A stretch of 64,000 nt of DNA from Pseudomonadota bacterium. Lineage in GTDB: Bacteria; Pseudomonadota; Alphaproteobacteria; Sphingomonadales; Sphingomonadaceae. Each line of letters opens with the position of its first letter. Positions within the stretch are counted from its first letter, which is position 1. This document shows positions 43,928 through 52,047 of the stretch, in pieces. The stretch lies in the NCBI GenBank assembly GCA_021849075.1, contig JAJZTH010000001.1, positions 186,001-250,000 on the forward strand, read 5' to 3'. The position numbers and the translations under genes are program-made. Under the pieces are notes generated by a model, which made no database searches, had not been told where the DNA came from, and worked only from the letters and a program-made list of their open reading frames with translations.

Positions 43928-44563
43928 TTAGCTGATATAATGGGCGCTCGTCTTAGCAGCGACTTCTTCCGCCGTCACGCCCGGCGCCAACTCCACCAAC
44001 TTGAACGGGCTGTCATGGTCCGGGCGCTGGAATACGCACAGGTCGGTGACGATCATGTCGACCACATTCTTGCCCGTCAGCGGCAGGGTGCATTCGGGGA
44101 TGAACTTCGCGTCGCCATTTTTGGACGTATGCTCCATCACCACGATGATCTTCTTGACGCCCGCGACCAGATCCATCGCGCCGCCCATGCCCTTGATCAT
44201 CTTGCCGGGGATCATCCAGTTGGCGATGTCGCCATTTTCCGCGACTTCCATCGCGCCCAGCACAGTCAGGTCGATATGCCCGCCCCGGATCATGGCGAAA
44301 CTGTCAGAGCTGGAAAAATAGGCCGACTGCGGCAATTCGCTGATCGTCTGCTTGCCCGCATTGATCAGGTCGGCGTCCTCCTCGCCCTCATAGGGAAAGG
44401 GACCGATGCCCAGCATGCCATTTTCCGACTGGAGCGTCACTTCCACGCCGTCGGGAATATGGTTCGCCACCAGCGTCGGGATGCCGATGCCCAGATTCAC
44501 ATAGAAACCGTCCTTGAGTTCCTTCGCCGCCCGCGCGGCCATCTCGTCACGAGTCCAGGGCAT
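43928..44563 (-). CDS. scoB: 3-oxoacid CoA-transferase, subunit B
   Basis: This 211-residue protein has the beta-subunit signature [20 protein letters not shown] and the catalytic Glu in [14 protein letters not shown], with [19 protein letters not shown]. With ScoA it moves CoA from succinyl-CoA to acetoacetate or a related 3-oxoacid. The family normally has the A-subunit gene directly before it, but here a phosphatase gene sits between them. The ATG at 44563 is the family start. Confidence 0.95.
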   Translation of the reverse strand: MPWTRDEMAARAAKELKDGFYVNLGIGIPTLVANHIPDGVEVTLQSENGMLGIGPFPYEGEEDADLINAGKQTISELPQSAYFSSSDSFAMIRGGHIDLTVLGAMEVAENGDIANWMIPGKMIKGMGGAMDLVAGVKKIIVVMEHTSKNGDAKFIPECTLPLTGKNVVDMIVTDLCVFQRPDHDSPFKLVELAPGVTAEEVAAKTSAHYIS

Positions 44564-44565
44564 CC

Positions 44566-45453
44566 TTATTTCTCCGCTCTGGCGGGCAATTCCCACCTTT
44601 TGTCCATCGGAAACACATCGTCATAACCGCCGGCCAGCCCGCTGCCATAAACGGGGTTGGGCAGCACGAACCAGCCATTGCCCCACAGCCCCGCGACAGA
44701 CGCCTGCAGCGTCATGGCGCGGCGCGGGCCGGGTGCCGGCTTGCCCACATTGAACAGGTCGGAAAAATCGCCCAGCTGGTCGCCGCCCATGGCGATGACG
44801 CAATATTTGGCGGCGATCGTCGCCCGGCGGCCATCCTTGCGCGATCCCATGGCATCGTCACCGCTCAGATACAGCGTCTGACCATGCACCGCATCGCCCA
44901 GCCCAGCCGCCCTGATCGCGCGCACCGTCGCGTCGGCATTGGCGGCCGACCGGTTGGTGTTGAAGATCACCGTCACGCCCAGCGCCCGCAGCCCCGCGAC
45001 CCCCCGGTCCGCACCCGGCACCGGCCCGACCGCGCCTTCGCCGGTCTTTTCCCACGCATCCCAGTCGGTCGGATTATAGCCTTTGCCGGTCTTGGCATCA
45101 TGATATTCGAAGCCGGTGTTCAGCATCACCGTTTCGTCCACATCGAACACGGCCGCAAAAGGCTTGTCGCCACAAGGCACGAATGCCGGTGCGGCCAGGC
45201 TCGCCCCGTCCGCCAGCACCACGCTGTCGGCCGGACGCGCCTTCACCTTCGCCGCCGCATAGATCAGCAGCGCATTCCACGCCTGCGCCGAAATCGCCGC
45301 GCCCTCGCCCGATCCGTAGAGATATTGCATCCCGGCCGGCGGGTTGGCGGGCGCGCTGGCGGGAACAGGCGCAACCGGCGTCGCCGGCACCGTCGCACAG
45401 GCCGCCAGCGGCGCGAGCAACAGCGCTGGGATTGCGCGCTTCATCATGGACAT
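44566..45453 (-). CDS. HAD-superfamily acid phosphatase, predicted lipoprotein
   Basis: This 295-residue protein has a lipoprotein signal with lipobox LAAC (C19) and a class B-like HAD phosphatase domain: [19 protein letters not shown] (nucleophile D104, D106), [15 protein letters not shown] and [12 protein letters not shown]. The architecture resembles lipoprotein e (P4), a 5'-nucleotidase/acid phosphatase, and it probably acts in the periplasm. Its start shares one base with the scoA stop, and its stop is two bases before scoB. Its function in a ketone-body operon is unclear. Confidence 0.9.
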   Translation of the reverse strand: MSMMKRAIPALLLAPLAACATVPATPVAPVPASAPANPPAGMQYLYGSGEGAAISAQAWNALLIYAAAKVKARPADSVVLADGASLAAPAFVPCGDKPFAAVFDVDETVMLNTGFEYHDAKTGKGYNPTDWDAWEKTGEGAVGPVPGADRGVAGLRALGVTVIFNTNRSAANADATVRAIRAAGLGDAVHGQTLYLSGDDAMGSRKDGRRATIAAKYCVIAMGGDQLGDFSDLFNVGKPAPGPRRAMTLQASVAGLWGNGWFVLPNPVYGSGLAGGYDDVFPMDKRWELPARAEK

Positions 45454-46169
45454 CAGGCCGCTTCCCGCGCCCGCGTCGTGCGAAACTCGATCTTCTTGTC
45501 ATAGGGCGCGCCGATGATCATGCGCTTCACATAAATACCCGGCAGGTGGATCGCGTCGGGATCGAGCGTGCCGGTCGGCACCACTTCCTCGACTTCCGCG
45601 ATGCAGATTTTCGCCGCGGTCGCCATCGGCGCGTTGAAATTGCGCGCAGTCTTGCGGAAGATCAGGTTGCCGCTCTCGTCGGCCTTCCACCCCTTGATGA
45701 TCGCCACGTCGGCAAAGATGCCGCGCTCCAGGATATAATCCTGCCCGTCGAAGCTCTTCACTTCCTTGCCCTCGGCCACCTGCGTACCCACGCCGGTCTT
45801 GGTATAGAAGCCGGGAATGCCGGCCCCGCCCGCGCGGCAGCGCTCCGCCAGCGTCCCCTGCGGGCAGAATTCGACTTCCAGTTCGCCCGCCAGAAACTGC
45901 CGCTCAAACTCCTTATTCTCGCCGACATAGGAAGAGATCATCTTCTTCACCTGCCGCGTGCGCAGCAACTTGCCCAGCCCTTCGCCATCGATGCCGGCAT
46001 TGTTGCTGGCGATCGTCAGATCCTTGACCCCCGAATCGCGAATCGCATCGATCAGCCGTTCGGGAATGCCGCACAGGCCAAAGCCGCCCGCGCACAGATG
46101 CATCCCGTCGAACAGCAATCCGTCCAGCGCAGACACGGCATCGGGGTAGAGCTTTCTGGCCATCGGCAT
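45453..46169 (-). CDS. scoA: 3-oxoacid CoA-transferase, subunit A
   Basis: This 238-residue protein has the alpha-subunit motifs [36 protein letters not shown] and [20 protein letters not shown]. It pairs with ScoB. Two in-frame ATGs (46169 and 46163) share an AGGAAGG site. A divergent LysR gene begins 83 bases upstream and probably controls the operon. Confidence 0.95.
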   Translation of the reverse strand: MPMARKLYPDAVSALDGLLFDGMHLCAGGFGLCGIPERLIDAIRDSGVKDLTIASNNAGIDGEGLGKLLRTRQVKKMISSYVGENKEFERQFLAGELEVEFCPQGTLAERCRAGGAGIPGFYTKTGVGTQVAEGKEVKSFDGQDYILERGIFADVAIIKGWKADESGNLIFRKTARNFNAPMATAAKICIAEVEEVVPTGTLDPDAIHLPGIYVKRMIIGAPYDKKIEFRTTRAREAA

Positions 46170-46206
46170 CCATCCTTCCTGAAATTTCGCGCCACCCTAT
46201 GCAGGC

Positions 46207-46223
46207 ATACCGATCAATACCAA
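46207..46223. promoter_or_regulatory. Possible LysR binding region between scoA and its regulator
   Basis: The direct repeats ATACCGA (46207-46213) and ATACCAA (46217-46223) lie one helical turn apart in the 83-base divergent gap. This arrangement fits a LysR-type regulator binding upstream of its own gene and the target operon. No footprint is available, so this is a guess from position. Confidence 0.35.
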
Positions 46224-46252
46224 TGATTTGTTTTTTCGGATAAGCCAAAACA

Positions 46253-47143
46253 ATGTCTATCAATCGCATCGCTTTCTATCATCTCGAAACGCTGCTCTGG
46301 ATCGCGCGGCTGGGCACCTTCGCGGCGGCGGCGGCGCGCCTCAACACCACCCAGCCCGCCATTTCGGCGCGCGTGCGCGAACTGGAAAATCATCTCGGCA
46401 CCGCGCTTTTCCGGCGCGACGGGCGGATGATGGCGCTGACGCCTGCCGGGCGCGCGCTGGTGCGCGAAAGCGAACCGCTCTGGGCGCGCTTTCAGGGCCT
46501 GTTGATGGGTTGCAGCGACATATCGGGCGCAAGCGGCATCATCCGCATCGGCGCGGGAGAAATTGCGGCGGCCAGCTGCCTGCCCGGCTTCGTCGCGCAA
46601 TTGGGCCGCGACCTGCCCCATGTCAGTCTGGAGGTCGACATTGCGCTGACCGCCGACCTCATCCAGCAGCTCGCCTCGGGCCATGCCGACCTTGCCTTCG
46701 CCGCCGGCCGGATCGCACATCCCATGCTGCGCACCGCGCCGATCGGCAGCGTCGACCTGCTCTGGCTTGCCAGCCCCGCGACCATGGCGCGGATGGACGC
46801 CGCCCGCACGCCGATCTGGTCGCTCTCCAACCTCTCGCCGCTCTACCGCATCATGAAGGACGCCATTGCCGCATCGGCCCTGGCCGATTGCCCGTTGAAC
46901 CTATGCAACAATGTCCGCACCATGATCGACATCGTGCTGGAGGGCGGCGGCATCGGCATCTTCCCCCGCCCCATGGCGCGCGCGCAACTGGCCAGCGGCG
47001 CGCTGATCCCGGTGCCCGGCGCGCCATCCATGCCCCCTGTCGATTTCCACGTCGCCGTCCGCGCCGCCGAAGCCGACCCGCTGGTGCTCACGATCTTCGA
47101 CCGCGCCAGCCAGTTGGAGTTGCGAGGAGAAAGCCGAACCTGA
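46253..47143 (+). CDS. LysR-family transcriptional regulator
   Basis: This 296-residue protein has the winged helix-turn-helix domain (FYHLETLLWIARLGTFAAAA, TTQPAISARVRELENHLGTA) followed by a periplasmic-binding-like effector domain (SGIIRIGAGEIAAASCLPGF, NNVRTMIDIVLEGGGIGIFP). It is divergent from scoA and is the likely regulator of the CoA-transferase genes. Its inducer is unknown. Confidence 0.93.
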   Translation: MSINRIAFYHLETLLWIARLGTFAAAAARLNTTQPAISARVRELENHLGTALFRRDGRMMALTPAGRALVRESEPLWARFQGLLMGCSDISGASGIIRIGAGEIAAASCLPGFVAQLGRDLPHVSLEVDIALTADLIQQLASGHADLAFAAGRIAHPMLRTAPIGSVDLLWLASPATMARMDAARTPIWSLSNLSPLYRIMKDAIAASALADCPLNLCNNVRTMIDIVLEGGGIGIFPRPMARAQLASGALIPVPGAPSMPPVDFHVAVRAAEADPLVLTIFDRASQLELRGESRT

Positions 47144-47176
47144 ACGCTGTGATCGAAGGGGTGGATTCCTGCCATT

Positions 47177-47265
47177 CCCCTCCCGCACGCGGGAGGGGTA
47201 GCGAGACTTAATGAGCGTAGCGAATTTAGTCGCAGCGGGGTGGGCTGTTGCGACGTCCAGCCCCC
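47177..47265. repeat. REP-type element after the LysR gene
   Basis: CCCCTCCCGC and GCGGGAGGGG (47177-47186, 47189-47198) form a perfect 10-base stem. A tail follows, GCAGCGGGGTGGGC and the C-rich run to about 47265. The hairpin and GGGGTGGGC tail resemble those of the element before ccoG (61764). It occupies the gap between the LysR and thiSG genes, which otherwise holds nothing I recognise. Confidence 0.7.
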
Positions 47266-47371
47266 CCCCGCATCCGCCTGTCCTACAGGCCCTCGCCCGG
47301 CTATGGCTCAAACTTCCATATGCGATATGCGAGAAGTTAGAGAATTTTCGCGGATGAACGCGCCCCGTGCT

Positions 47372-48373
47372 TCAGATCAACCCGGCCAGCGGACTCGACG
47401 GATCGGCATACATGCGCTTGCCCATGCGCCCGGCGCGATAGGCCATGCGGCCGGCCTCGACCCCCGCTTTCATCGCGGCGGCCATCAGCACCGGGTCCTT
47501 CGCCTCGGCGATCGCGGTGTTCATCAGTACGCCGGTGCAGCCCAGCTCCATCGCTACCGTCGCTTCGGACGCGGTGCCCACGCCCGCATCGACCAGCACC
47601 GGCAATTTCGTGCCCTCCACGATCAGGCGGATCGTCACCTTGTTCTGGATGCCCAGACCCGAACCGATCGGCGCGCCCAACGGCATGATCGCCACCGCGC
47701 CCGCATCCTCCAGCCGCTTGGCCGCGATCGGATCATCGACGCAATAGACCATCGGCTTGAAGCCTTCCTTGGCGAGGACTTCCGTAGCCCGCAGCGTCTC
47801 CACCATGTCGGGATACAGGGTGCGCGCCTCGCCCAGCACTTCAAGCTTCACCAGATCCCAACCGCCCGCCTCGCGCGCCAGCCGCAGGGTGCGGATTGCA
47901 TCCTCGCCCGTAAAGCAGCCCGCCGTGTTGGGCAGATAGGTGATCTTCTTCGGATCGATAAAGTCGGTCAGCATCGGCGCCTTGGGATCGGACACATTGA
48001 CCCGGCGCACCGCCACGGTCACGATTTCCGCGCCCGAAGCCGCCACCGCCGCCGCATTCTGCTCAAAGCTCTTATATTTGCCCGTGCCCACGATCAGGCG
48101 CGAACGGAACGTCTTGTCCGCCACGGTCCAGCTATCGTCATCGACAGACGCCACATCGCCGCCACCGACAAAATGCACGATCTCCAACTCGTCGCCATCC
48201 TCGACCGCCACCTGCGCCAGCGTGGAGCGCGGCACCACTTCCAGATTGCGCTCCACCGCCACTTTTTCCGGCACGAAACCCAGTTCGCTCGCGAGGTCCG
48301 CCAGCGTCAGCCCGTCACGGATGCGGCGATGTTCGCCATTGATGCGGATGGAAATGGTGCCGTCTATGCTCAC
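47372..48373 (-). CDS. thiG: ThiS-ThiG fusion (sulfur carrier / thiazole synthase)
   Basis: This 333-residue protein joins a ThiS-like ubiquitin-fold domain (residues 1-72, ending in FVGGG) to a full ThiG ([34 protein letters not shown] with the Schiff-base Lys176, [34 protein letters not shown]). ThiS carries sulfur as a thiocarboxylate at its terminal Gly-Gly; here that motif is internal. ThiG builds the thiazole ring of thiamine. The start is GTG at 48373 with GGGAAAG just upstream. No TPP riboswitch was seen. Confidence 0.92.
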   Translation of the reverse strand: MSIDGTISIRINGEHRRIRDGLTLADLASELGFVPEKVAVERNLEVVPRSTLAQVAVEDGDELEIVHFVGGGDVASVDDDSWTVADKTFRSRLIVGTGKYKSFEQNAAAVAASGAEIVTVAVRRVNVSDPKAPMLTDFIDPKKITYLPNTAGCFTGEDAIRTLRLAREAGGWDLVKLEVLGEARTLYPDMVETLRATEVLAKEGFKPMVYCVDDPIAAKRLEDAGAVAIMPLGAPIGSGLGIQNKVTIRLIVEGTKLPVLVDAGVGTASEATVAMELGCTGVLMNTAIAEAKDPVLMAAAMKAGVEAGRMAYRAGRMGKRMYADPSSPLAGLI

Positions 48374-48487
48374 TATGCTTTCCCGAATGGCGAAGTGTCT
48401 CGACTAGGCGGGACACGAGAGGCTAAGGATCGTGGCCGCATATAGGGGCGGCCTTGCCCGCCTAGCAACAGCAGAAGGGGCCTCGTC

Positions 48488-48928
48488 TTGGCCGACACGC
48501 GCAAAATCTACGTCCTCAATGGCCCGAACCTCAACATGCTGGGCACCCGAGAGCCGGAAATTTACGGCTATGACACGCTGGACGATATCGCCGAACGGAT
48601 GGAGGACGCCGCCAGTCGTGCCCATGTGGAGATTGATTTCCGCCAGTCTAACCATGAAGGCCATCTGGTCGACTGGTTGCAAGAAGCCCATGCGGAAGGG
48701 GCGCATGCCGTCATCATCAACCCGGGCGCCTACACCCACACATCGATCGCCCTGCATGACGCGATCAAGGGCATCACCGTGCCGGTGATCGAAATCCACC
48801 TGTCAAACCCGCATGCGCGCGAGCCTTTCCGCCACAAAAGCTATGTCGGCATGGCGGCGAAGGGAACCATCGCCGGCTTTGGCCCCATGTCCTATATGCT
48901 GGCGCTGGAAGCCGCGCTCGAACTGTAA
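48488..48928 (+). CDS. aroQ: 3-dehydroquinate dehydratase, type II
   Basis: This 146-residue protein has [20 protein letters not shown] (catalytic Tyr region, Y26) and [20 protein letters not shown] (catalytic His104). It performs the third step of the shikimate pathway as a dodecamer. The start is TTG at 48488 with GAAGGGG upstream; no in-frame ATG gives the full N-terminus. accB and accC follow, the usual order in alphaproteobacteria. Confidence 0.95.
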   Translation: MADTRKIYVLNGPNLNMLGTREPEIYGYDTLDDIAERMEDAASRAHVEIDFRQSNHEGHLVDWLQEAHAEGAHAVIINPGAYTHTSIALHDAIKGITVPVIEIHLSNPHAREPFRHKSYVGMAAKGTIAGFGPMSYMLALEAALEL

Positions 48929-49011
48929 CTCGACACACGAAAGTTGCGCTTTGCCGTAAATGCGCATAGGCGCGGGCACAAGAAACGATATTCACCGGCC
49001 AGGGACTTCAC

Positions 49012-49497
49012 ATGACCGACAAACAAGAAAAGGGCGCAATGCAGGTGGACGTACAGCTGGTGCGCGATCTCGCAGCGCTGCTGGACGACACCAACCTCAC
49101 CGAAATCGAGGTCGAGGACGGCGACCGCAAGATCCGCGTCGCCCGCAAGGTCGGCGGCGCGCCGGCTGCTGTTTATGCTCCCGCCCCGGTTGCCGCGCCC
49201 GTCGCGGCAGCCCCTGTGGCGGTCGCCGCGCCTGCCGCCGCCGCCGAACCCGCTCTTCCGGCCGGCAATGTGGTGAAGTCGCCGATCGTGGGTACCGCCT
49301 ATCTTTCGGCCGAACCGGGCGCTGCGCCGTTCGCGCGCGTTGGTGCGCAGGTCAAGGCTGGCGAAACCGTCCTGATCGTGGAAGCCATGAAGGTCATGAA
49401 CGCGATCACCGCGCCCGTCGCCGGCACGGTCAAGGCCGTGCTGGTCGATAATGGCCAGCCGGTCGAATATGACCAGCCGCTGATCGTCATCGAATAA
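49012..49497 (+). CDS. accB: Biotin carboxyl carrier protein of acetyl-CoA carboxylase
   Basis: This 161-residue protein has an N-terminal helical region, an Ala/Pro-rich linker (about residues 50-84) and a biotinyl domain with the target K127 in [11 protein letters not shown]. It carries CO2 from AccC to the carboxyltransferase in the first step of fatty-acid synthesis. It lies 14 bases before accC. Confidence 0.96.
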   Translation: MTDKQEKGAMQVDVQLVRDLAALLDDTNLTEIEVEDGDRKIRVARKVGGAPAAVYAPAPVAAPVAAAPVAVAAPAAAAEPALPAGNVVKSPIVGTAYLSAEPGAAPFARVGAQVKAGETVLIVEAMKVMNAITAPVAGTVKAVLVDNGQPVEYDQPLIVIE

Positions 49498-49511
49498 GGC
49501 CCGCTCCACTT

Positions 49512-50864
49512 ATGGCCATCGAAAAACTGCTGATCGCCAATCGCGGCGAGATCGCGCTTCGCATCCACCGCGCCTGTCATGAAATGGGCATCAAGACCGT
49601 CGCGGTGCACTCCACCGCCGACGCCGACGCCATGCATGTGCGCCTTGCCGACGAAGCGATCTGCATCGGACCGCCTGCTGCCAAGGACAGCTATCTCAAC
49701 ATCGCCGCGATCATCTCTGCGGCGGAGATCAGCGGCGCGGATGCGATTCACCCGGGCTATGGCTTCCTGTCGGAAAACGCCAAGTTCGCTGAAATCGTCG
49801 AAGCCCATGGCCTCGCCTTCGTCGGTCCCAAGCCCGAACATATCCGCACCATGGGCGACAAGATCGAAGCCAAGCGCACCGCTGGCGCGCTCGGCCTGCC
49901 GCTCGTCCCCGGTTCGGACGGCGCGGTCAGCGATGTCGAGGAAGCCAAGGCCATTGCCGAAGCCGCCGGCTACCCGGTGATCATCAAGGCCGCGTCCGGC
50001 GGCGGCGGCCGCGGCATGAAAGTCTGCACCTCGCCCGACGACCTGGAAACGCTGATGCAGCAGGCCGGTTCGGAAGCGAAGGCCGCCTTTGGCGACGCGA
50101 CCGTCTATATCGAAAAATATCTCGGCAATCCGCGCCACATCGAAATTCAGGTGTTCGGCGACGGCAATGGCAACGCCATCCATCTGGGCGAACGTGACTG
50201 CTCGCTCCAGCGCCGCCACCAGAAGGTGCTGGAAGAAGCCCCCTCCCCCGTGCTGAGCCAAGCCGAACGGGAACAGATTGGCGGCGTCTGTGCCAAGGCG
50301 ATGGCCGACATGGGCTATCGCGGCGCCGGCACCATTGAATTCCTGTGGGAAAATGGCGAATTCTATTTCATCGAGATGAACACCCGCCTTCAGGTGGAGC
50401 ATCCGGTGACGGAAATGATCACCGGTCTCGATCTGGTGCGCGAACAGATTCGCGTCGCCGAAGGCAAGCCGCTGTCGGTCGCTCAGGAAGACATTCGCTT
50501 CACCGGCCATGCGATCGAATGCCGCATCAACGCCGAAGATCCCCGGACCTTCGCGCCTTCGCCTGGCACCGTCACTAGCTATCACGTCCCCGGCGGCATG
50601 CATGTCCGCGTCGATAGCGGCCTGTATCAGGGCTATAAGGTGCCGCCCTATTATGACTCCATGATCGGCAAGCTGATCGTCTATGGCCGCACCCGTGAGG
50701 GCGCGATCATGCGGCTGAAGCGCGCGCTGGAGGAATATGTGATCGAAGGGATGAAGACCACCATCCCGCTGCATCAGGCGCTGCTGACCGATCCCGAGTT
50801 TCTTGATGGCGATTACACCATCAAGTGGCTGGAGGAATGGCTTGCGAAGCAGGACGGCCAGTGA
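49512..50864 (+). CDS. accC: Biotin carboxylase of acetyl-CoA carboxylase
   Basis: This 450-residue protein has the ATP-grasp fold: [20 protein letters not shown] at the start, [54 protein letters not shown] and [21 protein letters not shown] (in part: [17 protein letters not shown]). It carboxylates biotin on AccB using ATP and bicarbonate. All motifs are intact. The stop overlaps the arsC-like gene by GTGA. Confidence 0.97.
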   Translation: MAIEKLLIANRGEIALRIHRACHEMGIKTVAVHSTADADAMHVRLADEAICIGPPAAKDSYLNIAAIISAAEISGADAIHPGYGFLSENAKFAEIVEAHGLAFVGPKPEHIRTMGDKIEAKRTAGALGLPLVPGSDGAVSDVEEAKAIAEAAGYPVIIKAASGGGGRGMKVCTSPDDLETLMQQAGSEAKAAFGDATVYIEKYLGNPRHIEIQVFGDGNGNAIHLGERDCSLQRRHQKVLEEAPSPVLSQAEREQIGGVCAKAMADMGYRGAGTIEFLWENGEFYFIEMNTRLQVEHPVTEMITGLDLVREQIRVAEGKPLSVAQEDIRFTGHAIECRINAEDPRTFAPSPGTVTSYHVPGGMHVRVDSGLYQGYKVPPYYDSMIGKLIVYGRTREGAIMRLKRALEEYVIEGMKTTIPLHQALLTDPEFLDGDYTIKWLEEWLAKQDGQ

Positions 50865-51205
50865 AGGCAACCATCTGGCATAACCCCAAATGCGGGACTT
50901 CGCGCAAGACGCTGGCGATTCTGGAAGAAGCGCCCGGTGTCGAGGTGGAGGTGGTCGAATATTTGAAGACCCCCTTCACCCGCGACAAGCTGGTCCAGCT
51001 GTTCGCCGACGCCGGGATGACCCCGGCGGACGCGATCCGCAAAATGGGCACCGATGTTGAGGAACGCGGCCTGCCCGACATGCCGGCGGATGCGATCCTC
51101 GACGCAATGGCCGCCAATCCCGCCTATGTGAACCGTCCCTTCGTGGAGACGGAAAAGGGCGTCCGCTTCTGCCGCCCGCAGGACAAGGTTCTTGAAATCC
51201 TGTGA
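50861..51205 (+). CDS. arsC: ArsC-family arsenate reductase-like protein
   Basis: This 114-residue protein has the glutaredoxin-linked ArsC motif [11 protein letters not shown] (C11) and [29 protein letters not shown] and [18 protein letters not shown]. The family reduces arsenate or, as Spx/YffB-like members, has other roles. The start is GTG at 50861, overlapping the accC stop by GTGA. An in-frame ATG lies further upstream within accC. Arsenic genes are not nearby, so the arsenate role is uncertain. Confidence 0.9.
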   Translation: MKATIWHNPKCGTSRKTLAILEEAPGVEVEVVEYLKTPFTRDKLVQLFADAGMTPADAIRKMGTDVEERGLPDMPADAILDAMAANPAYVNRPFVETEKGVRFCRPQDKVLEIL

Positions 51206-51207
51206 TT

Positions 51208-51245
51208 ATCAGCCGCTTGTCACATCCACGTAACAAACGGCTGAT
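51208..51245 (+). terminator. Possible hairpin terminator after arsC
   Basis: ATCAGCCG (51208-51215) and CGGCTGAT (51238-51245) could pair around a 22-base loop. Only a short T pair follows, so this is weak. It may end the aroQ-accB-accC-arsC transcript before the ParA gene. Confidence 0.35.
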
Positions 51246-51288
51246 TTGAGCGCTTGCTTTGACGGTGGGAAGCCGTAGCTTCCCCTTC

Positions 51289-52038
51289 ATGGCAAAGGAA
51301 CCGGCATTGGCGACCATCGCCGTCTACAGCCTCAAAGGCGGCGTAGGCAAAACCACCTTCGCGATCAATCTGGCCTGGGCTTCGGCCTCCATATCCCGGC
51401 GACGCACCCTGTTGTGGGACCTCGACCCGCAAGGCGCATCAAGCTGGCTGATCCAGACCGACCAGACCAGTCGGGACGCCGCACAGGCAATCTTCAGCAA
51501 GGATGTCGACATCCGAAAGCTGATCCAGCCGTCCACCGTGCCGGGGCTGGACCTGATCGCCGCTGACACATCGCTGCGCGGCCTCGACCATCTCTTCCGC
51601 GAGATGGACAAGAAGAAGCGGCTCGCCAAACTGATCGAAAGCCTGGGGCGCGATTATGATCGCATCATTCTCGATTGCCCGCCGGGTCTCACCGAAACCA
51701 GCGAACAGGTGCTGCGCGCCGCCGACCTGATCGTCATCCCGGTCATCCCGTCCCCGCTGTCGCAACGCGCCATGGGGGAAGTCGCCCGCTATCTAGTCCA
51801 GCGTGGCGGCAGCCATGCGCCGATCATGCCGGTCTATTCGATGGTCGACCGCCGCCGCAGCCTGCACCGTGCGGCGCTGGAAAGCCAGTCGGGCTGGCAC
51901 GCCATCCCGATGGCCAGCACGATCGAGCAAATGACGGTGCGCCGCAAACCGCTCGGCGCCTTCGCCCCCACATCGCCGCCGGCGCAGGCGTTCGCCGCGC
52001 TATGGACCCAGGTCGAACGGCAATTGCTGGCGCGCTGA
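51289..52038 (+). CDS. Orphan ParA/MinD-family ATPase
   Basis: This 249-residue protein has the deviant Walker A YSLKGGVGKTTFAINLA, switch I/II region LLWDLDPQGASSWL and RIILDCPPGLTETSEQVLR. ParA-type ATPases move DNA or protein clusters. No ParB gene or parS site lies next to it, and the MTVGS codons before 51289 look non-coding, so I took MAKEPALATIAVYS as the start. It could be a Soj-type or other positioning ATPase. Confidence 0.88.
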   Translation: MAKEPALATIAVYSLKGGVGKTTFAINLAWASASISRRRTLLWDLDPQGASSWLIQTDQTSRDAAQAIFSKDVDIRKLIQPSTVPGLDLIAADTSLRGLDHLFREMDKKKRLAKLIESLGRDYDRIILDCPPGLTETSEQVLRAADLIVIPVIPSPLSQRAMGEVARYLVQRGGSHAPIMPVYSMVDRRRSLHRAALESQSGWHAIPMASTIEQMTVRRKPLGAFAPTSPPAQAFAALWTQVERQLLAR

Positions 52039-52047
52039 ACCGGCGCT

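Noticed and set aside
47372-48373. Separate thiS and thiG genes with a frameshift
   Set aside because: The frame is continuous from the GTG through both domains, with no stop or shift.
48374-48487. TPP riboswitch before thiSG
   Set aside because: The conserved CTGAGA and ACCTGA-type segments are not present in the 114-base gap.
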